A DNA stretch of 64,000 nucleotides from Akkermansiaceae bacterium (GCA_017798145.1 CP059069.1:2155226-2219225); one strand, 5' to 3'. Positions 52,570-61,005 are shown, counted from the first letter of the stretch. Numbers and translations: made by a program. Notes: generated by a model not told the origin, from the sequence alone.

Positions 52570-52902
52570 TTAAGTTATGGCGCTCACGACCGAGGTTAAT
52601 CCAAATGCAATTCCCGAAGACAGGAAAACCTTCCAACTCCATTGCCAGGCTATCGAAACCAATCGTGCTTTGGGATCAGGATCCAACGCGAGCGAAGAAA
52701 GCACGAACCGATATTCCCACTTCATCCTAGATGGCTCTAGAATGGAAGACTGCCCCATAATGCCATTCTCTTTGAAGTCGCTAAATTGCTCCTCGCTCAG
52801 AAATCGTGCTGAGACGAAAGAACGAAGGAGATGGATAGAGATTAAAGCGAGAACGAAAAATGCAAGTGTGGTCGTCAGGACTATCTGGACGGGTGCATTC
52901 AT
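52570..52902 (-). CDS. Membrane protein (cassette 29)
   Basis: A 110-residue protein with helices near 6-26 (IVLTTTLAFFVLALISIHLL) and 87-107 (WKVFLSSGIAFGLTSVV) and a charged soluble middle (RFLSEEQFSDFKENGIMG). A plus-strand frame of equal length overlaps but lacks protein-like features. Start 6 bases from attC 30. Confidence 0.65.
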   Translation of the reverse strand: MNAPVQIVLTTTLAFFVLALISIHLLRSFVSARFLSEEQFSDFKENGIMGQSSILEPSRMKWEYRFVLSSLALDPDPKARLVSIAWQWSWKVFLSSGIAFGLTSVVSAIT

Positions 52903-52907
52903 TTCTT

Positions 52908-52996
52908 AGCGAACGTTATAGGAATGGCGGCGCCGGGGCAAAGCTCAAAATTAATCAGACGGCTTCCTCGGCGTCGCCATCTCCGCCTTGTTGGGC
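52908..52996 (-). repeat. attC 30
   Basis: Arms AGCGAAC (pairs with attC 29) and GTTGGGC. Confidence 0.9.
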
Positions 52997-53592
52997 TTCT
53001 TTTGTATTCTTGCTTTACTTAGCGCACCCTCAACGAACTCTAAAGCACCAACAAAATCTGGGTCGTAGTAATCAGAATCGTGTGGATAGACCGATTCCGG
53101 CGTATTGAGAACCTGATAAGCGAGTCGAAGATCATCCAATAGTCCGCCAATCAGGGATCTACATTCTCCGAGAGCAGCCCGTGACTCAGAGCTTAGATCC
53201 TCCTCCTGTATAGTTCGATGTAGCGCTCCACGCAAATCGAGCAAAGCCTCCTCAATTCGGCTGAGCATTGGTGAAAACTGCGCAATCATTGGCAGAACCT
53301 CTGCGGCTCTCGCTCTCGCACCAGCAAGATCCTCCTGCGTCTTCCAGTCCATCGGCTCGTCTGAAAGTTCAACCTGCCGAAGTATCACGAACTCTCTTGT
53401 CGCTCTAATAATCAGATCGAGCCTCGGAAATTCTTCGATCGCTACGCGTGCCCGCATGAGGCTTTGTTGCGCCAAAAGGATTCGGCTCTCCTCCGCAGAC
53501 CCAATGGAGCTTGAGTGCTGAGGAGCTTCGTCGCTATCACAGCCAGCAATGAGTGCCGCTATTGCGATAATTGCTACTTTCAGGCTCCTCAC
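52951..53592 (-). CDS. Lipoprotein with helical body (cassette 30)
   Basis: A 213-residue protein with lipobox IAALIAGC (Cys 18), a long helical body (EESRILLAQQSLMRARVAIE, RIEEALLDLRGALHRTIQEE, CRSLIGGLLDDLRLAYQVLN) and the attC-encoded tail NKAEMATPRKPSD. It is the longest intact cassette product here apart from transposases. Unknown function; envelope location inferred from the lipobox. Confidence 0.65.
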   Translation of the reverse strand: MRSLKVAIIAIAALIAGCDSDEAPQHSSSIGSAEESRILLAQQSLMRARVAIEEFPRLDLIIRATREFVILRQVELSDEPMDWKTQEDLAGARARAAEVLPMIAQFSPMLSRIEEALLDLRGALHRTIQEEDLSSESRAALGECRSLIGGLLDDLRLAYQVLNTPESVYPHDSDYYDPDFVGALEFVEGALSKARIQKKPNKAEMATPRKPSD

Positions 53593-53624
53593 ATTGTTGT
53601 AACGGTCTCGCGGGAGTTTTCTTT

Positions 53625-53713
53625 GCCCAACGTCTAAGGAATGGCGGCGCCGGGGTCAACTTCCAAAATGATCAGACGGCTTCCTCGGCGTCGCCATCTC
53701 CGGCTTGTTCAGC
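53625..53713 (-). repeat. attC 31
   Basis: Arms GCCCAAC (pairs with attC 30) and GTTCAGC. Confidence 0.9.
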
Positions 53714-53895
53714 ACCTTTTCGTCTCCGCATGATCCCGGCGCTCCCGAACTCGTGGGGAACACGCAAGCCGAGCCATCGAATCACGAACGGCTTTCGCTT
53801 GCAGGAATTCATTCGCCACGTCTGGAACTTCCGAAACCTCGTCGATCCGCCGCCACGGAGCATTATCTTTCCTCAGCGATCCAGGGAATTTATCA
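53714..53895 (-). repeat. Six-copy mini-cassette, copy D
   Basis: Like copy A, but a one-base insertion (GTGGGGAACACG) shifts the basic frame so it ends EQAGDGDAEEAV instead of NKPEMATPRKPSD. Confidence 0.7.
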
Positions 53896-54022
53896 GCTGA
53901 ACGCCCGATGAATGGCGACCCGAAACCCAACGCACCGCAAACCATGAGTGATCCAATCCCCAAAAAATAAGCCCGAAGATCAGAAAGCTTCCTTGGGGGT
54001 CGCCATCTCAGACTTGTTGTGG
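53896..54022 (-). repeat. attC 32 (long, divergent)
   Basis: Arms GCTGAAC (pairs with attC 31) and GTTGTGG; 127 bp with GCCCGATGAATGGCGACCCG on one side and CTTGGGGGTCGCCATCTCAGAC on the other. Carried by an antisense cassette. Confidence 0.78.
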
Positions 54023-54026
54023 TTCT

Positions 54027-54335
54027 TTGCCGGAAAAGCCTGCACACACCGATCCATGCAACGGCTGCGGACTGTGCTGCATGCTGCAAATATGCCCAAT
54101 CGGAGAAATGACGTTCCCCGGCCAGCAAGCGCCCTGTCCTGCCCTGATTATGGATGATGGGAAAGCGCGTTGCGGAATCGTGATGATGGAGGCGGCTGCG
54201 GGGATGGAACCATTGGCTGCTAAGTCTCTTGGGATCGGGTGCGGATGTTCGATGCCCGACGAAGATACGACCGAGGAAGAAATTGCCGCCTTCGATCTCC
54301 GCTCCCGCGCAATGGTTTATCACCACAACGTCTAA
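54027..54335 (+). CDS. Cysteine-cluster (YkgJ/Fe-S-like) protein (antisense cassette 32)
   Basis: A 102-residue protein with the motif CNGCGLCCMLQICPIG near residue 11, CPAL, and a late CGCSMPDEDT: eight or more cysteines in the arrangement of the CxxCxxCC zinc/iron-cluster family. Probably binds a metal cluster; role unknown. The gene runs against the array, starts just after its attC, and its stop codon (HHNV then TAA) comes from the core of attC 33. Confidence 0.75.
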   Translation: MPEKPAHTDPCNGCGLCCMLQICPIGEMTFPGQQAPCPALIMDDGKARCGIVMMEAAAGMEPLAAKSLGIGCGCSMPDEDTTEEEIAAFDLRSRAMVYHHNV

Positions 54336-54411
54336 GGAATGGCGGCGCCGGGGTCAACTTCCAAAATGATCAGACGGCTTCCTCGGCGTCGCCATCTCCG
54401 CCTTGTTCGGC
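54323..54411 (-). repeat. attC 33
   Basis: Arms CCACAAC (pairs with the unusual GTTGTGG of attC 32) and GTTCGGC. Confidence 0.9.
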
Positions 54412-54801
54412 TTGTTGTTGGTTGCTTATGGATGGCGTAACGAGATGGACGATGCTGGGTATGGCGGCAAGGAAGCCGATCACGATCAGCGCAACGCCAC
54501 GCTTCCCGATCTGCGGAATCAGTCCCGCAAGCGGCAGCAGCATTAGGAGCACTGAAAATGAAATCCACACGATCTGAGCAGTAGTCAATCCCTGAACATC
54601 GTAGATCGCTCCGCTATACGAGGCCACGAATATCTCGATGACGTATCCGTAAACGACAAAGATTCCGAGGACTCCCGCGCAAGCAACGAAAGGTAACATG
54701 TGACGATACATCGAATGACCTTCTGGAGCTTGAATCATCCAGTAGATCGATGCCGCTACCATCGCAATGCAGGCTAGTAAATGGAAGGCCACGGAGATCA
54801 T
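54370..54801 (-). CDS. Membrane protein (cassette 33)
   Basis: A 143-residue protein with four helices (ISVAFHLLACIAMVAASIYWM; MLPFVACAGVLGIFVVYGYV; IVWISFSVLLMLLPLAGLI; GVALIVIGFLAAIPSIVHLV), ending EQGGDGDAEEAV from attC 33. Start chosen at the ATG 11 bases from attC 34. Confidence 0.65.
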   Translation of the reverse strand: MISVAFHLLACIAMVAASIYWMIQAPEGHSMYRHMLPFVACAGVLGIFVVYGYVIEIFVASYSGAIYDVQGLTTAQIVWISFSVLLMLLPLAGLIPQIGKRGVALIVIGFLAAIPSIVHLVTPSISNQQQAEQGGDGDAEEAV

Positions 54802-54811
54802 GTATTTCTTT

Positions 54812-54900
54812 GCCGAACGTCTAAGGAATGGCGGCGGCGGGGTCAACTTCCAATATCATCAGACGGCTTCCTCGCCGTCGCCATCTCCGACTTGTTCAGC
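54812..54900 (-). repeat. attC 34
   Basis: Arms GCCGAAC (pairs with attC 33) and GTTCAGC; GGCGGCGG variant identical to attC 18. Confidence 0.9.
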
Positions 54901-55081
54901 ATCTTTTCGTCTCCGCATGATCCCAGGACTCCCGAACTCGTGGGAATACGCAAGCCGAGCAATCGAATTACGATCGGCTTTCGCTTACAGGAATTCATTC
55001 GCCACGTCTGGAACTTCCGAAACCTCGTCGATCCGCCGCCACGGAGCATTATCTTTCCTCTGCGATCCAGGGATTTTATTA
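54901..55081 (-). repeat. Six-copy mini-cassette, copy E
   Basis: Almost identical to copy B, including the adjoining attC variant; the basic frame is kept (MLRGGGSTRFRKFQTWRMNS...NKSEMATARKPSD). Confidence 0.7.
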
Positions 55082-55171
55082 GCTGAACGTCTAAGGAATG
55101 GCGGCGCCGGGGGTCAACTTCCAAAATGATCAGACGGCTTCCTCGGCGTCGCCATCTCCGCCTTGTTCGGT
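55082..55171 (-). repeat. attC 35
   Basis: Arms GCTGAAC (pairs with attC 34) and GTTCGGT; one extra G in the central part. Confidence 0.9.
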
Positions 55172-55661
55172 ATTCTTCTTGTTAGTTGCTTCGGCGGCTT
55201 GAGTGGGATGCTGCCTTAAGGTCAAACTTGCTGCCGTTAAAGACAGTAGCGCGGCAATCGGCATCCAAACCGCTAGAAACACTTCTGTGAGTCCGCCGAC
55301 TGCAAATAGGGCTGTATTCGGCTGGAAATGCGGAAAAAAATGATTCCGCAAACCTCGCAACCCTATCCGGAGTTCCGGCGAGTGTCCTCCCGCCAGATTG
55401 AAAAAGAACTAACGAAGCAGGGATCGCATAGAACGATGCGTTGCAGATCCAGAAGAATAGCGAAGATCCACGCTGCTTGCCGTGGAGGATGTTGCCATAG
55501 CCGATGATGCAAAGGAACGTAAGAAAGGCTAATGCGAGGCCTAAGCCAGTAGAGCCTGGGTCTACCATGCAAGTGACGAATGATTCCTTCTTCGCGTATG
55601 CCAAATAGGGTAATAACGAGATGTAACCAACTATGCGCAGGATGTGGCAAATGGCTCTCAT
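55130..55661 (-). pseudogene. Membrane protein, frameshifted (cassette 35)
   Basis: First frame: MRAICHILRIVGYISLLPYL with helices LGLALAFLTFLCIIGYG and FYAIPASLVLFQSGG. After about 55360 another frame continues HFQPNTALFAVGGLTEVFLA and AVWMPIAALLSLTAASL, ending EQGGDGDAEEAV. A single indel in 55330-55385 would join them into a four-helix protein. Confidence 0.6.
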
Positions 55662-55669
55662 CGTTTCTT

Positions 55670-55758
55670 ACCGAACGTCTAAGGAATGGCGGCGCCGGGG
55701 TCAACTTCCAAAATGATCAGACTGCTTCCTCGGCGTCGCCATCTCCGCCTTGTTCGCC
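55670..55758 (-). repeat. attC 36
   Basis: Arms ACCGAAC (pairs with attC 35) and GTTCGCC; ACTGCTTCC variant. Confidence 0.9.
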
Positions 55759-56037
55759 TCGCTGTTTTATTGATGAATCGGGTCGCCTTCTCACAAAAAT
55801 ACCTCTCAGAATCAATGATGGGACACACCCGATCAGCGCGAGTAGCCAGCCCGCCATCATTATTCCTACATTGCCGCCTACGCCATCGTAACCGATATTC
55901 CCCGATCGACGCGCGGCATCGATTAAAATTGGAAGTGTAAGAAGCCGATGAGCTATGAGTCCCGCCCAAACGAGAAGAACTGTAGCCGATAGTCTAGCGA
56001 CCATAGATCGAGGCCAAACTGGTAGTCGAGGCCACAC
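55717..56037 (-). CDS. Membrane protein, start uncertain (cassette 36)
   Basis: A 106-codon frame (GTG start) with helices ATVLLVWAGLIAHRLLTLPIL and IMMAGWLLALIGCVPSLIL and tail EQGGDGDAEEAV. The expected start next to the attC core (MITSRTWVDASQML at 56108) lies in another frame, and the sequence between (FGSAFLLLLVWPRLP) looks like a first helix, so a frameshift near 56070 is likely. Confidence 0.5.
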   Translation of the reverse strand: MWPRLPVWPRSMVARLSATVLLVWAGLIAHRLLTLPILIDAARRSGNIGYDGVGGNVGIMMAGWLLALIGCVPSLILRGIFVRRRPDSSIKQRGEQGGDGDAEEAV

Positions 56038-56245
56038 TAGCAGTAAAAGGAAGGCCGAACCAAATTAGCATTTGGCTCGCATCAACCCAAGTTCTGCTTG
56101 TGATCATGATTTCTTGGCGAGACCCTATGGCTGCCCGTTGAGCACGGCGCAGCATTTCAGATCCAATCTTTATTGGTTTGAAAGGTGGCGTGTCCGGTTC
56201 AATCCGTGGGCTATCCCGAATGAACGGGACCTATCCAACATTCAT

Positions 56246-57448
56246 ATGAACAAACAAATGAAAACGAACTCGGACACGCCACGCGCACTCTACCTCGGAC
56301 TCGACGTCCATAAAGAAAAAACATCCATCGCCATCCTCGAAGCGGAGCGCGATGCCGAGCCACGCCTCTACGGCGAGATCAACACCACCCAGCACGCCCT
56401 CGAACGCGCCGTCCGCAGGATCGCCAAAAGCAACGGGCGCAAACTCTCCGACCTCCACGTCTGCTACGAGGCGAGCGGATGCGGGTTCTGGATCGCGCGG
56501 CGGCTTTTGCAGATGGGCGTCCGCTGCGAGGTCATCGCCCCTTCCCTCATCCCCACCAAGTCCGGCGACCGGGTCAAGACCGACAAGCGCGACGCCATGA
56601 AGCTCGCCAAAAACCTCCGCTCCAACGACCTCGTCCCGGTCAACATCCCCGACAGCGTCGACGAGGCCGTCCGCGACCTGTGCCGCGGCCGCACCGATGC
56701 CGTCGACGACCTCCGGCGCGCCAGGGCCAGGCTCCTCGCCCTGCTCCGCCGCCTCGGCTACAGATACGACGGCAAGACCCACTGGAGCCAGGCGCACATG
56801 AACTACCTTCGCGGCCTCAGGATGCCCGACAGCGCCCACCACATCGTCCTCGAGGACAACCTCACCCTCATCGACTTCCATGAGAAACGGGTCGAGCGGA
56901 TCGAGACCGAGATGCTCAACCTCCTCGGCGGCTGGCAGCGCAAACCCCTCGTCGACGCACTCATGGCCTTCAAGGGCTTCAAGCTCGTCGCCGCCATGGT
57001 CACCGTCTCGGAGATCGGCACGTTCAGCCGTTTCGAACACCCCAAGAAGCTCATGGCCTTCCTCGGCCTCGTGCCCTCGGAAAACTCCAGCGGAGGCAAA
57101 CAGAGGCAGGGAGGCATCACCAAATGCGGCAACCCCCACGCCCGCTGGCTCCTGATCGAGCAGGCCACCCACTACCGCTTCCCTCCCAAGGTAAGCGAAC
57201 AGCTCTCGCGCCGACAGAGCGGGCAGGCGCGCTGGATCCTCGAGCTTTCATGGAGCACCCAGCTGCGGCTCAGCACCCGCTTCATGTCGCTGGCCAGGCG
57301 CAGGCTGCACCACAACAAGATCAAGGTCTCCGTCGCCCGCGAGCTCTGCGCCTTCATCTGGGAGCTGGGCACCAGGATCGAATCCAAAACCCCCATCAGG
57401 AAAACGTCCGAACCCTCCACCATGCCCGCCCGCCGCAGGAACCGATAA
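56246..57448 (+). CDS. IS110/IS1111-family DEDD transposase, copy 3
   Basis: A 400-residue intact protein, close to copies 1 and 2 (differences such as RYDGKTHW, VERIETEML). All catalytic motifs are kept. Confidence 0.93.
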   Translation: MNKQMKTNSDTPRALYLGLDVHKEKTSIAILEAERDAEPRLYGEINTTQHALERAVRRIAKSNGRKLSDLHVCYEASGCGFWIARRLLQMGVRCEVIAPSLIPTKSGDRVKTDKRDAMKLAKNLRSNDLVPVNIPDSVDEAVRDLCRGRTDAVDDLRRARARLLALLRRLGYRYDGKTHWSQAHMNYLRGLRMPDSAHHIVLEDNLTLIDFHEKRVERIETEMLNLLGGWQRKPLVDALMAFKGFKLVAAMVTVSEIGTFSRFEHPKKLMAFLGLVPSENSSGGKQRQGGITKCGNPHARWLLIEQATHYRFPPKVSEQLSRRQSGQARWILELSWSTQLRLSTRFMSLARRRLHHNKIKVSVARELCAFIWELGTRIESKTPIRKTSEPSTMPARRRNR

Positions 57449-57564
57449 CCGCACCACTCCACCTTCCCTTTTTCAAATCCCCCCCGGCGTCCCTTGGGGG
57501 GGATTTGAAAAATGAAAGCTTCCGTTACCAGGGACATAAGAAGCCGCATAAGAAAGAGACATAT

Positions 57565-57804
57565 ACCGGTCATCTGCGTTGCAGACCGGGATGGGAAGCG
57601 CCAGCCGGCCCAATCCTCGATAGACGTTCTGGGTTAGTCCGGCATTGCCGGGCGAGCACCCGTGCAGAGACTGAAACAAGGGCCACAAACGTGAATAAAG
57701 AAACTGTTGGAAAGGCTCCGAAAGGAGCAGCCCACGAATAGCAGCATACCAAGCACTAGGCGAACCTGCTGATCACAACTGGATCAAACAACGCCATTCC
57801 CATC
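57565..57804 (+). ncRNA. Candidate bridge RNA region, IS copy 3
   Basis: Same hairpins as copy 1. The variable stem (57637-57653) has one A-to-G change giving a U-G wobble. TAGACGTTCTG is conserved at 57621-57631. Confidence 0.6.
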
Positions 57805-57899
57805 CCGGCCTACAGCACAGAGAAACCGGAAGAAACCTCATCAGATACCATCGATGACATAGAGAAACTTTTGCCCATTGACAAACAGGCAGCCATAGC

Positions 57900-57984
57900 A
57901 ACGTCTAAGGAATGGCGGCGCCGGGGTCAACTACCAACTTAATCAGACGGCTTCCTCGGCGTCGCCATCTCCGACTTGTTCTGC
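57900..57984 (-). repeat. attC 37 (core interrupted by IS copy 3)
   Basis: Right arm GTTCTGC; left arm reduced to AAC by the IS. Interior variant CAACTACCAACTTAATC. Confidence 0.85.
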
Positions 57985-57988
57985 TTTT

Positions 57989-58334
57989 TTATTTCTTCTC
58001 GCCTTCGGGTTCTGAGGCTGAGACAATCCACTGCGTATTAAGCCATAGCTTTTTGGTAAATGTCTTTGGCTCCTCAGGGGCAGGTTGTGGAGTCCCCTGG
58101 CGTAGCAACTCGTGGGGGAGGCCAAACCTTTGTGGTGAATTCGACGAAGATCCATGATCCTTCGCCCTTGCGGATGATCTTAATCTGCCCATTGCTTTGT
58201 CGCGCATTCTCAGCAAACGAGACGTTGTATGTTTTCCCCAGTTCGGGGAAGGTTTCATTGTCGGCGTGCGCGAAAGGACTACACGCCACTGCCATGATAG
58301 CGATTAGTGCGATTCTCGATAGTGGTTTTTTCAT
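57989..58334 (-). pseudogene. Exported protein, frameshifted (cassette 37)
   Basis: Signal peptide MKKPLSRIALIAIMAVACSPFAHA, then FPELGKTYNVSFAENARQS and EGSWIFVEFTTKV; after about 58110 the next frame gives EEPKTFTKKLWLNTQWIVSA, ending EGEKK at 57989. The KLWLNTQWI motif suggests the end of a small periplasmic beta domain. Confidence 0.6.
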
Positions 58335-58349
58335 TGGTATGGTTTTCTT

Positions 58350-58438
58350 GCAGAACGTCTAAGGAATGGCGGCGCCGGGGTCAACTTCCAAAATGATCAG
58401 ACGGCTTCCTCGGCGTCGCCATCTCCGCCTTGTTAGCC
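58350..58438 (-). repeat. attC 38
   Basis: Arms GCAGAAC (pairs with attC 37) and GTTAGCC. Confidence 0.9.
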
Positions 58439-58492
58439 TTCTTTAATTTGGATCCTAGTATTGTCGTCTTACGTAGTTCTGTGGGGGAATGT

Positions 58493-58819
58493 CTATGTAT
58501 CCTGTCTAGCAAACCAATGCGCTAATTCATCAACCGCGCGGGACAGATCAAGCAGATCGTCAGTTGTTAGTCTCTTTGCCTTAGCTTGCCATAATCCTTC
58601 TTCACCGACCGCAGTAACTCCAGTCGTGTCCATCGCTTGCTCGATAGTCGCGACCCACTCCAAGGCGTCTTCATCAAGTGACTCCCTATCAAGATCATCG
58701 AATGCGAACATACAGGAAACAAATGCTGCTGATACTGAGGCCTCCGCATTCGGGACGTGCGGAAGCATTAAACTGCGCCTCGCATATGACAATCGCTGGC
58801 TCTGATACGAGTATTTCAT
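58493..58819 (-). CDS. Hypothetical protein (cassette 38)
   Basis: A 108-residue soluble acidic protein (DDLDRESLDEDALEWVATIE, TTDDLLDLSRAVDELAHWFA), largely helical. Starts 6 bases from attC 39 and stops 54 bases before attC 38. No family recognised. Confidence 0.6.
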   Translation of the reverse strand: MKYSYQSQRLSYARRSLMLPHVPNAEASVSAAFVSCMFAFDDLDRESLDEDALEWVATIEQAMDTTGVTAVGEEGLWQAKAKRLTTDDLLDLSRAVDELAHWFARQDT

Positions 58820-58825
58820 TTTCTT

Positions 58826-58914
58826 GGCTAACGTCTAAGGAATGGCGGCGCCGGGGTCAACTTCCAAAATGATCAGACGGCTTCCTCGGCGTCGCCATCT
58901 CCGACTTGTTATGC
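58826..58914 (-). repeat. attC 39
   Basis: Arms GGCTAAC (pairs with attC 38) and GTTATGC. Confidence 0.9.
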
Positions 58915-58923
58915 TTCTTTGAT

Positions 58924-59478
58924 TTATTCGGCAAACGGATCGCTGTCATCCTGGTGTCTCGTATTCTCCTTCGGAGCCACCGCTTCCTTCTTCGGTTGCT
59001 CCTGTCGGTAGAGCGCTGTGTAATTCGATGAATCTTCGAGTATTGGAAGACCGAATTCGCGACACAATGCTTCCAAGGCGACGAGATCTATCAGGTTCGA
59101 TACACCCTTGGGTCGAGCAACATAATCATCGCATAAGAAGCAAATATCGATCGAGGCAACCACCTTCCAATCCCGATCGTAAAAGACGAATGCGTGATGA
59201 GGATCGTAACAATCGACATCACCATGCTCGCTCTCTGAGTCGGTCGATAGCAATGCTCTCAACTTTACGGTTTGAGCATCATTGAGCCTTAGCGTTGTTG
59301 CACGGATCACGCCTTTGTGAAGGCTGCCATCGGGGAAAGTGATCGAACTACCTCGTTGATCCTGCGTGAAGTCATAGCAGTATGCCACGACGTGCTGGAA
59401 CGGTTCAGACGGCCACTGCTTGGGCGTGTCATCAGCGTGCACGATGGTGATGAGGAATATCGCAAGCAGAGTCTTCAT
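58924..59478 (-). CDS. Exported protein (cassette 39)
   Basis: A 184-residue protein with a short signal peptide (MKTLLAIFLITIVHA-DD). Body: VVAYCYDFTQDQRGSSITFP, DVDCYDPHHAFVFYDRDWKV, ASIDICFLCDDYVARPKGVS. Five cysteines include CFLC, a possible disulfide or metal site; the FYDRDWKVVASIDICFLC pattern is typical of a small periplasmic domain. Charged tail without attC-encoded residues. ATG at 59478 chosen for the signal peptide. Confidence 0.65.
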   Translation of the reverse strand: MKTLLAIFLITIVHADDTPKQWPSEPFQHVVAYCYDFTQDQRGSSITFPDGSLHKGVIRATTLRLNDAQTVKLRALLSTDSESEHGDVDCYDPHHAFVFYDRDWKVVASIDICFLCDDYVARPKGVSNLIDLVALEALCREFGLPILEDSSNYTALYRQEQPKKEAVAPKENTRHQDDSDPFAE

Positions 59479-59486
59479 TTTTCTTT

Positions 59487-59576
59487 GCATAACGCTCAAG
59501 GCATGGCGGCGGCGGAAACGGCTCCCGAAAATGATCCCTCAACTTCCTCGCCGTCGCCATAGCCGCCTTGTTCTGC
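59487..59576 (-). repeat. attC 40 (divergent)
   Basis: Arms GCATAAC (pairs with attC 39) and GTTCTGC; interior GCTCAAGGCATGG and ATGATCCCTCAACTTCC differ from consensus. Carried by an antisense cassette. Confidence 0.83.
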
Positions 59577-59606
59577 CTCTTAATTACGAATCACCAAACA
59601 ACACCT

Positions 59607-59750
59607 ATGAAAGTAACAACCCGGTATGAACCACCAACGCAGGAACTCGATGTGGAAATCACCGTCGAAGACATCACTCGCGCCCTAAAAGAATCCCCCG
59701 ACTCGCCATCCGAGTACTGCAAATCATGGGCGCTATTGCTCAATCGTTAA
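59607..59750 (+). CDS. Tiny protein 1 (antisense cassette 40)
   Basis: A 47-residue acidic protein (MKVTTRYEPPTQELDVEITV, DITRALKESPDSPSEYCKSW). Starts 31 bases after the attC and overlaps the next frame by 25 bases. Two short overlapping genes in one antisense cassette resemble phage or toxin-antitoxin modules, but no family is recognised. Confidence 0.5.
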   Translation: MKVTTRYEPPTQELDVEITVEDITRALKESPDSPSEYCKSWALLLNR

Positions 59751-59887
59751 AAGCTACGACAGACGAAATCATTGCGGGGATGCTGCCCACACAGAAGAAG
59801 ATCATCGCTGAATTCCTCGCGGATCAGTCAGCACGATTCTGGGAGAACGTCATAGGAATGGCGCGCCGGTGTAAAGCCCGAATTTAA
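59726..59887 (+). CDS. Tiny protein 2 (antisense cassette 40)
   Basis: A 53-residue frame, MGAIAQSLKATTDEIIAGML then QKKIIAEFLADQSARFWENV, helical. Its last ~13 residues lie within attC 41. Overlap with tiny protein 1 suggests coupled translation. Confidence 0.45.
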   Translation: MGAIAQSLKATTDEIIAGMLPTQKKIIAEFLADQSARFWENVIGMARRCKARI

Positions 59888-59929
59888 TCAGACGGCTTCC
59901 TCGGCGTCGCCATCTCCGCCTTGTTAGGC
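59842..59929 (-). repeat. attC 41
   Basis: Arms GGAGAAC (one mismatch to attC 40) and GTTAGGC; CATAGGAATGGCGCGCC variant. Confidence 0.87.
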
Positions 59930-59946
59930 TTCTTTGTTTGTTTGGA

Positions 59947-60309
59947 TCAGGGCTTATAGCGGTTAGGACTATTGTGCATCTTTGAAACTACGAACATCGC
60001 GATTAGACCGATGAACGATAACAGTCCAAGAAGACACCAAATTGGCTCGATTCGCAGCGCCTTCGCGTAGAAATGGCATCCGGTCATCCATAGACCAATC
60101 GAAATAATGTTGATTATCCACCATCCGACAATCGGACTCAGACCTAGCGCGAAATCGGGCGGAATGGCACCACTGCCAAATCGAACAAGCAAGCCGACAA
60201 CAAGAAATGCAACTGCATATAGCTGGTTGTGTCGGTTGCTCCGAAACCGACCATGCGGCTTCTCATCTCGGACTATCTGCCCAGCTTGCCTGTACTGTGG
60301 TCTTTCCAT
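59947..60309 (-). CDS. Membrane protein (cassette 41)
   Basis: A 120-residue protein, polar N-terminus then four hydrophobic stretches (LYAVAFLVVGLLVRFGSG; PIVGWWIINIISIGLW; MTGCHFYA; IWCLLGLLSFIGLIAMFVV) and a basic tail. Start 9 bases from attC 42. Unknown function. Confidence 0.6.
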   Translation of the reverse strand: MERPQYRQAGQIVRDEKPHGRFRSNRHNQLYAVAFLVVGLLVRFGSGAIPPDFALGLSPIVGWWIINIISIGLWMTGCHFYAKALRIEPIWCLLGLLSFIGLIAMFVVSKMHNSPNRYKP

Positions 60310-60318
60310 GTTTTTCTT

Positions 60319-60406
60319 GCCTAACGTCAGAGGAATGGCGCGCCGGGGTCAACTCCCAATTTAATCAGACGGCTTCCTCGGCGTCGCCATCTCCGCCTTG
60401 TTAGCC
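60319..60406 (-). repeat. attC 42
   Basis: Arms GCCTAAC (pairs with attC 41) and GTTAGCC. Confidence 0.88.
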
Positions 60407-60910
60407 TCTTTGGTTTGTTTGGCTCGCTTCGCCTCACCAGAAACCTCCAAGTATTCGGTAGTCGCAACGCCAATAGCTGGAGCCACGCTACACCAGAGTC
60501 TGATCTCACCATCCTTCCGAAAATACCAATAACCAGGTTCTGTGTCGTGCCACCCACTATCCCCGGCATACCCTCTGAGCACATGCTTAAGATCGGGAAT
60601 AGGAGCAGAGTGAGACGACCAGTAAACAATCGAGCACGCTACTCCCTTCCATGCGGTAATAATGACTTCGTGAAAAGCGCTAGGCTGGAACGTGTAGCAC
60701 ATTGCTCCGTCTAAGTCCTCATGTTCCGTTGTCTCAATTGGATCGCCATATGTCACGATTACATCAGCAATCGGAGTGTTCAGTGGGATAAGTTCGATAT
60801 GCTCTAGGCGATTCCACTTTAGGAAGACGCGACCGAACCAAAAAAATCGAAGGCGAAAGTGCGAGAGCTACCTTTGTAAGTAGTGGTGAAAGCTCGTCGG
60901 AATCGCTCAT
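60361..60910 (-). pseudogene. Hypothetical protein, frameshifted (cassette 42)
   Basis: MSDSDELSPLLTKVALALSP starts 6 bases from attC 43. After a run of seven T (about 60840) another frame reads FGRVFLKWNRLEHIELIPLN, continuing MTYGDPIETTEHEDLDGAMC through GYWYFRKDGEIRLWCSVAPA to the attC-encoded tail NKAEMATPRKPSD. One indel in the T run explains the break. Confidence 0.6.
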
Positions 60911-60916
60911 TTCTTT

Positions 60917-61005
60917 GGCTAACGTTTAAGGAATGGCGGCGCCGGTGTAAACTCCCAAATTAATCAGACGGCTTCCTCGGCGTCGCCATCTCCGCCTTGT
61001 TCTGC
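60917..61005 (-). repeat. attC 43
   Basis: Arms GGCTAAC (pairs with attC 42) and GTTCTGC. Confidence 0.9.

Larger units (their letters stand above)
56121..57899 (+). mobile_element. IS1111-attC-type element, copy 3
   Basis: 1779 bp, two bases longer than the others because of an expanded C/G tract in the post-transposase stem. Left flank GGCGA pairs with the GTTCGCC arm of attC 36; right flank is AACGTC. Same orientation and same split of the core as copies 1 and 2, but a different 7-base arm was hit. Confidence 0.9.

Noticed and set aside
52577..52909. Plus-strand 110-codon frame as the gene of cassette 29
   Set aside because: The minus-strand frame of equal length starts at the attC core and has two clean membrane helices, as in its neighbours.
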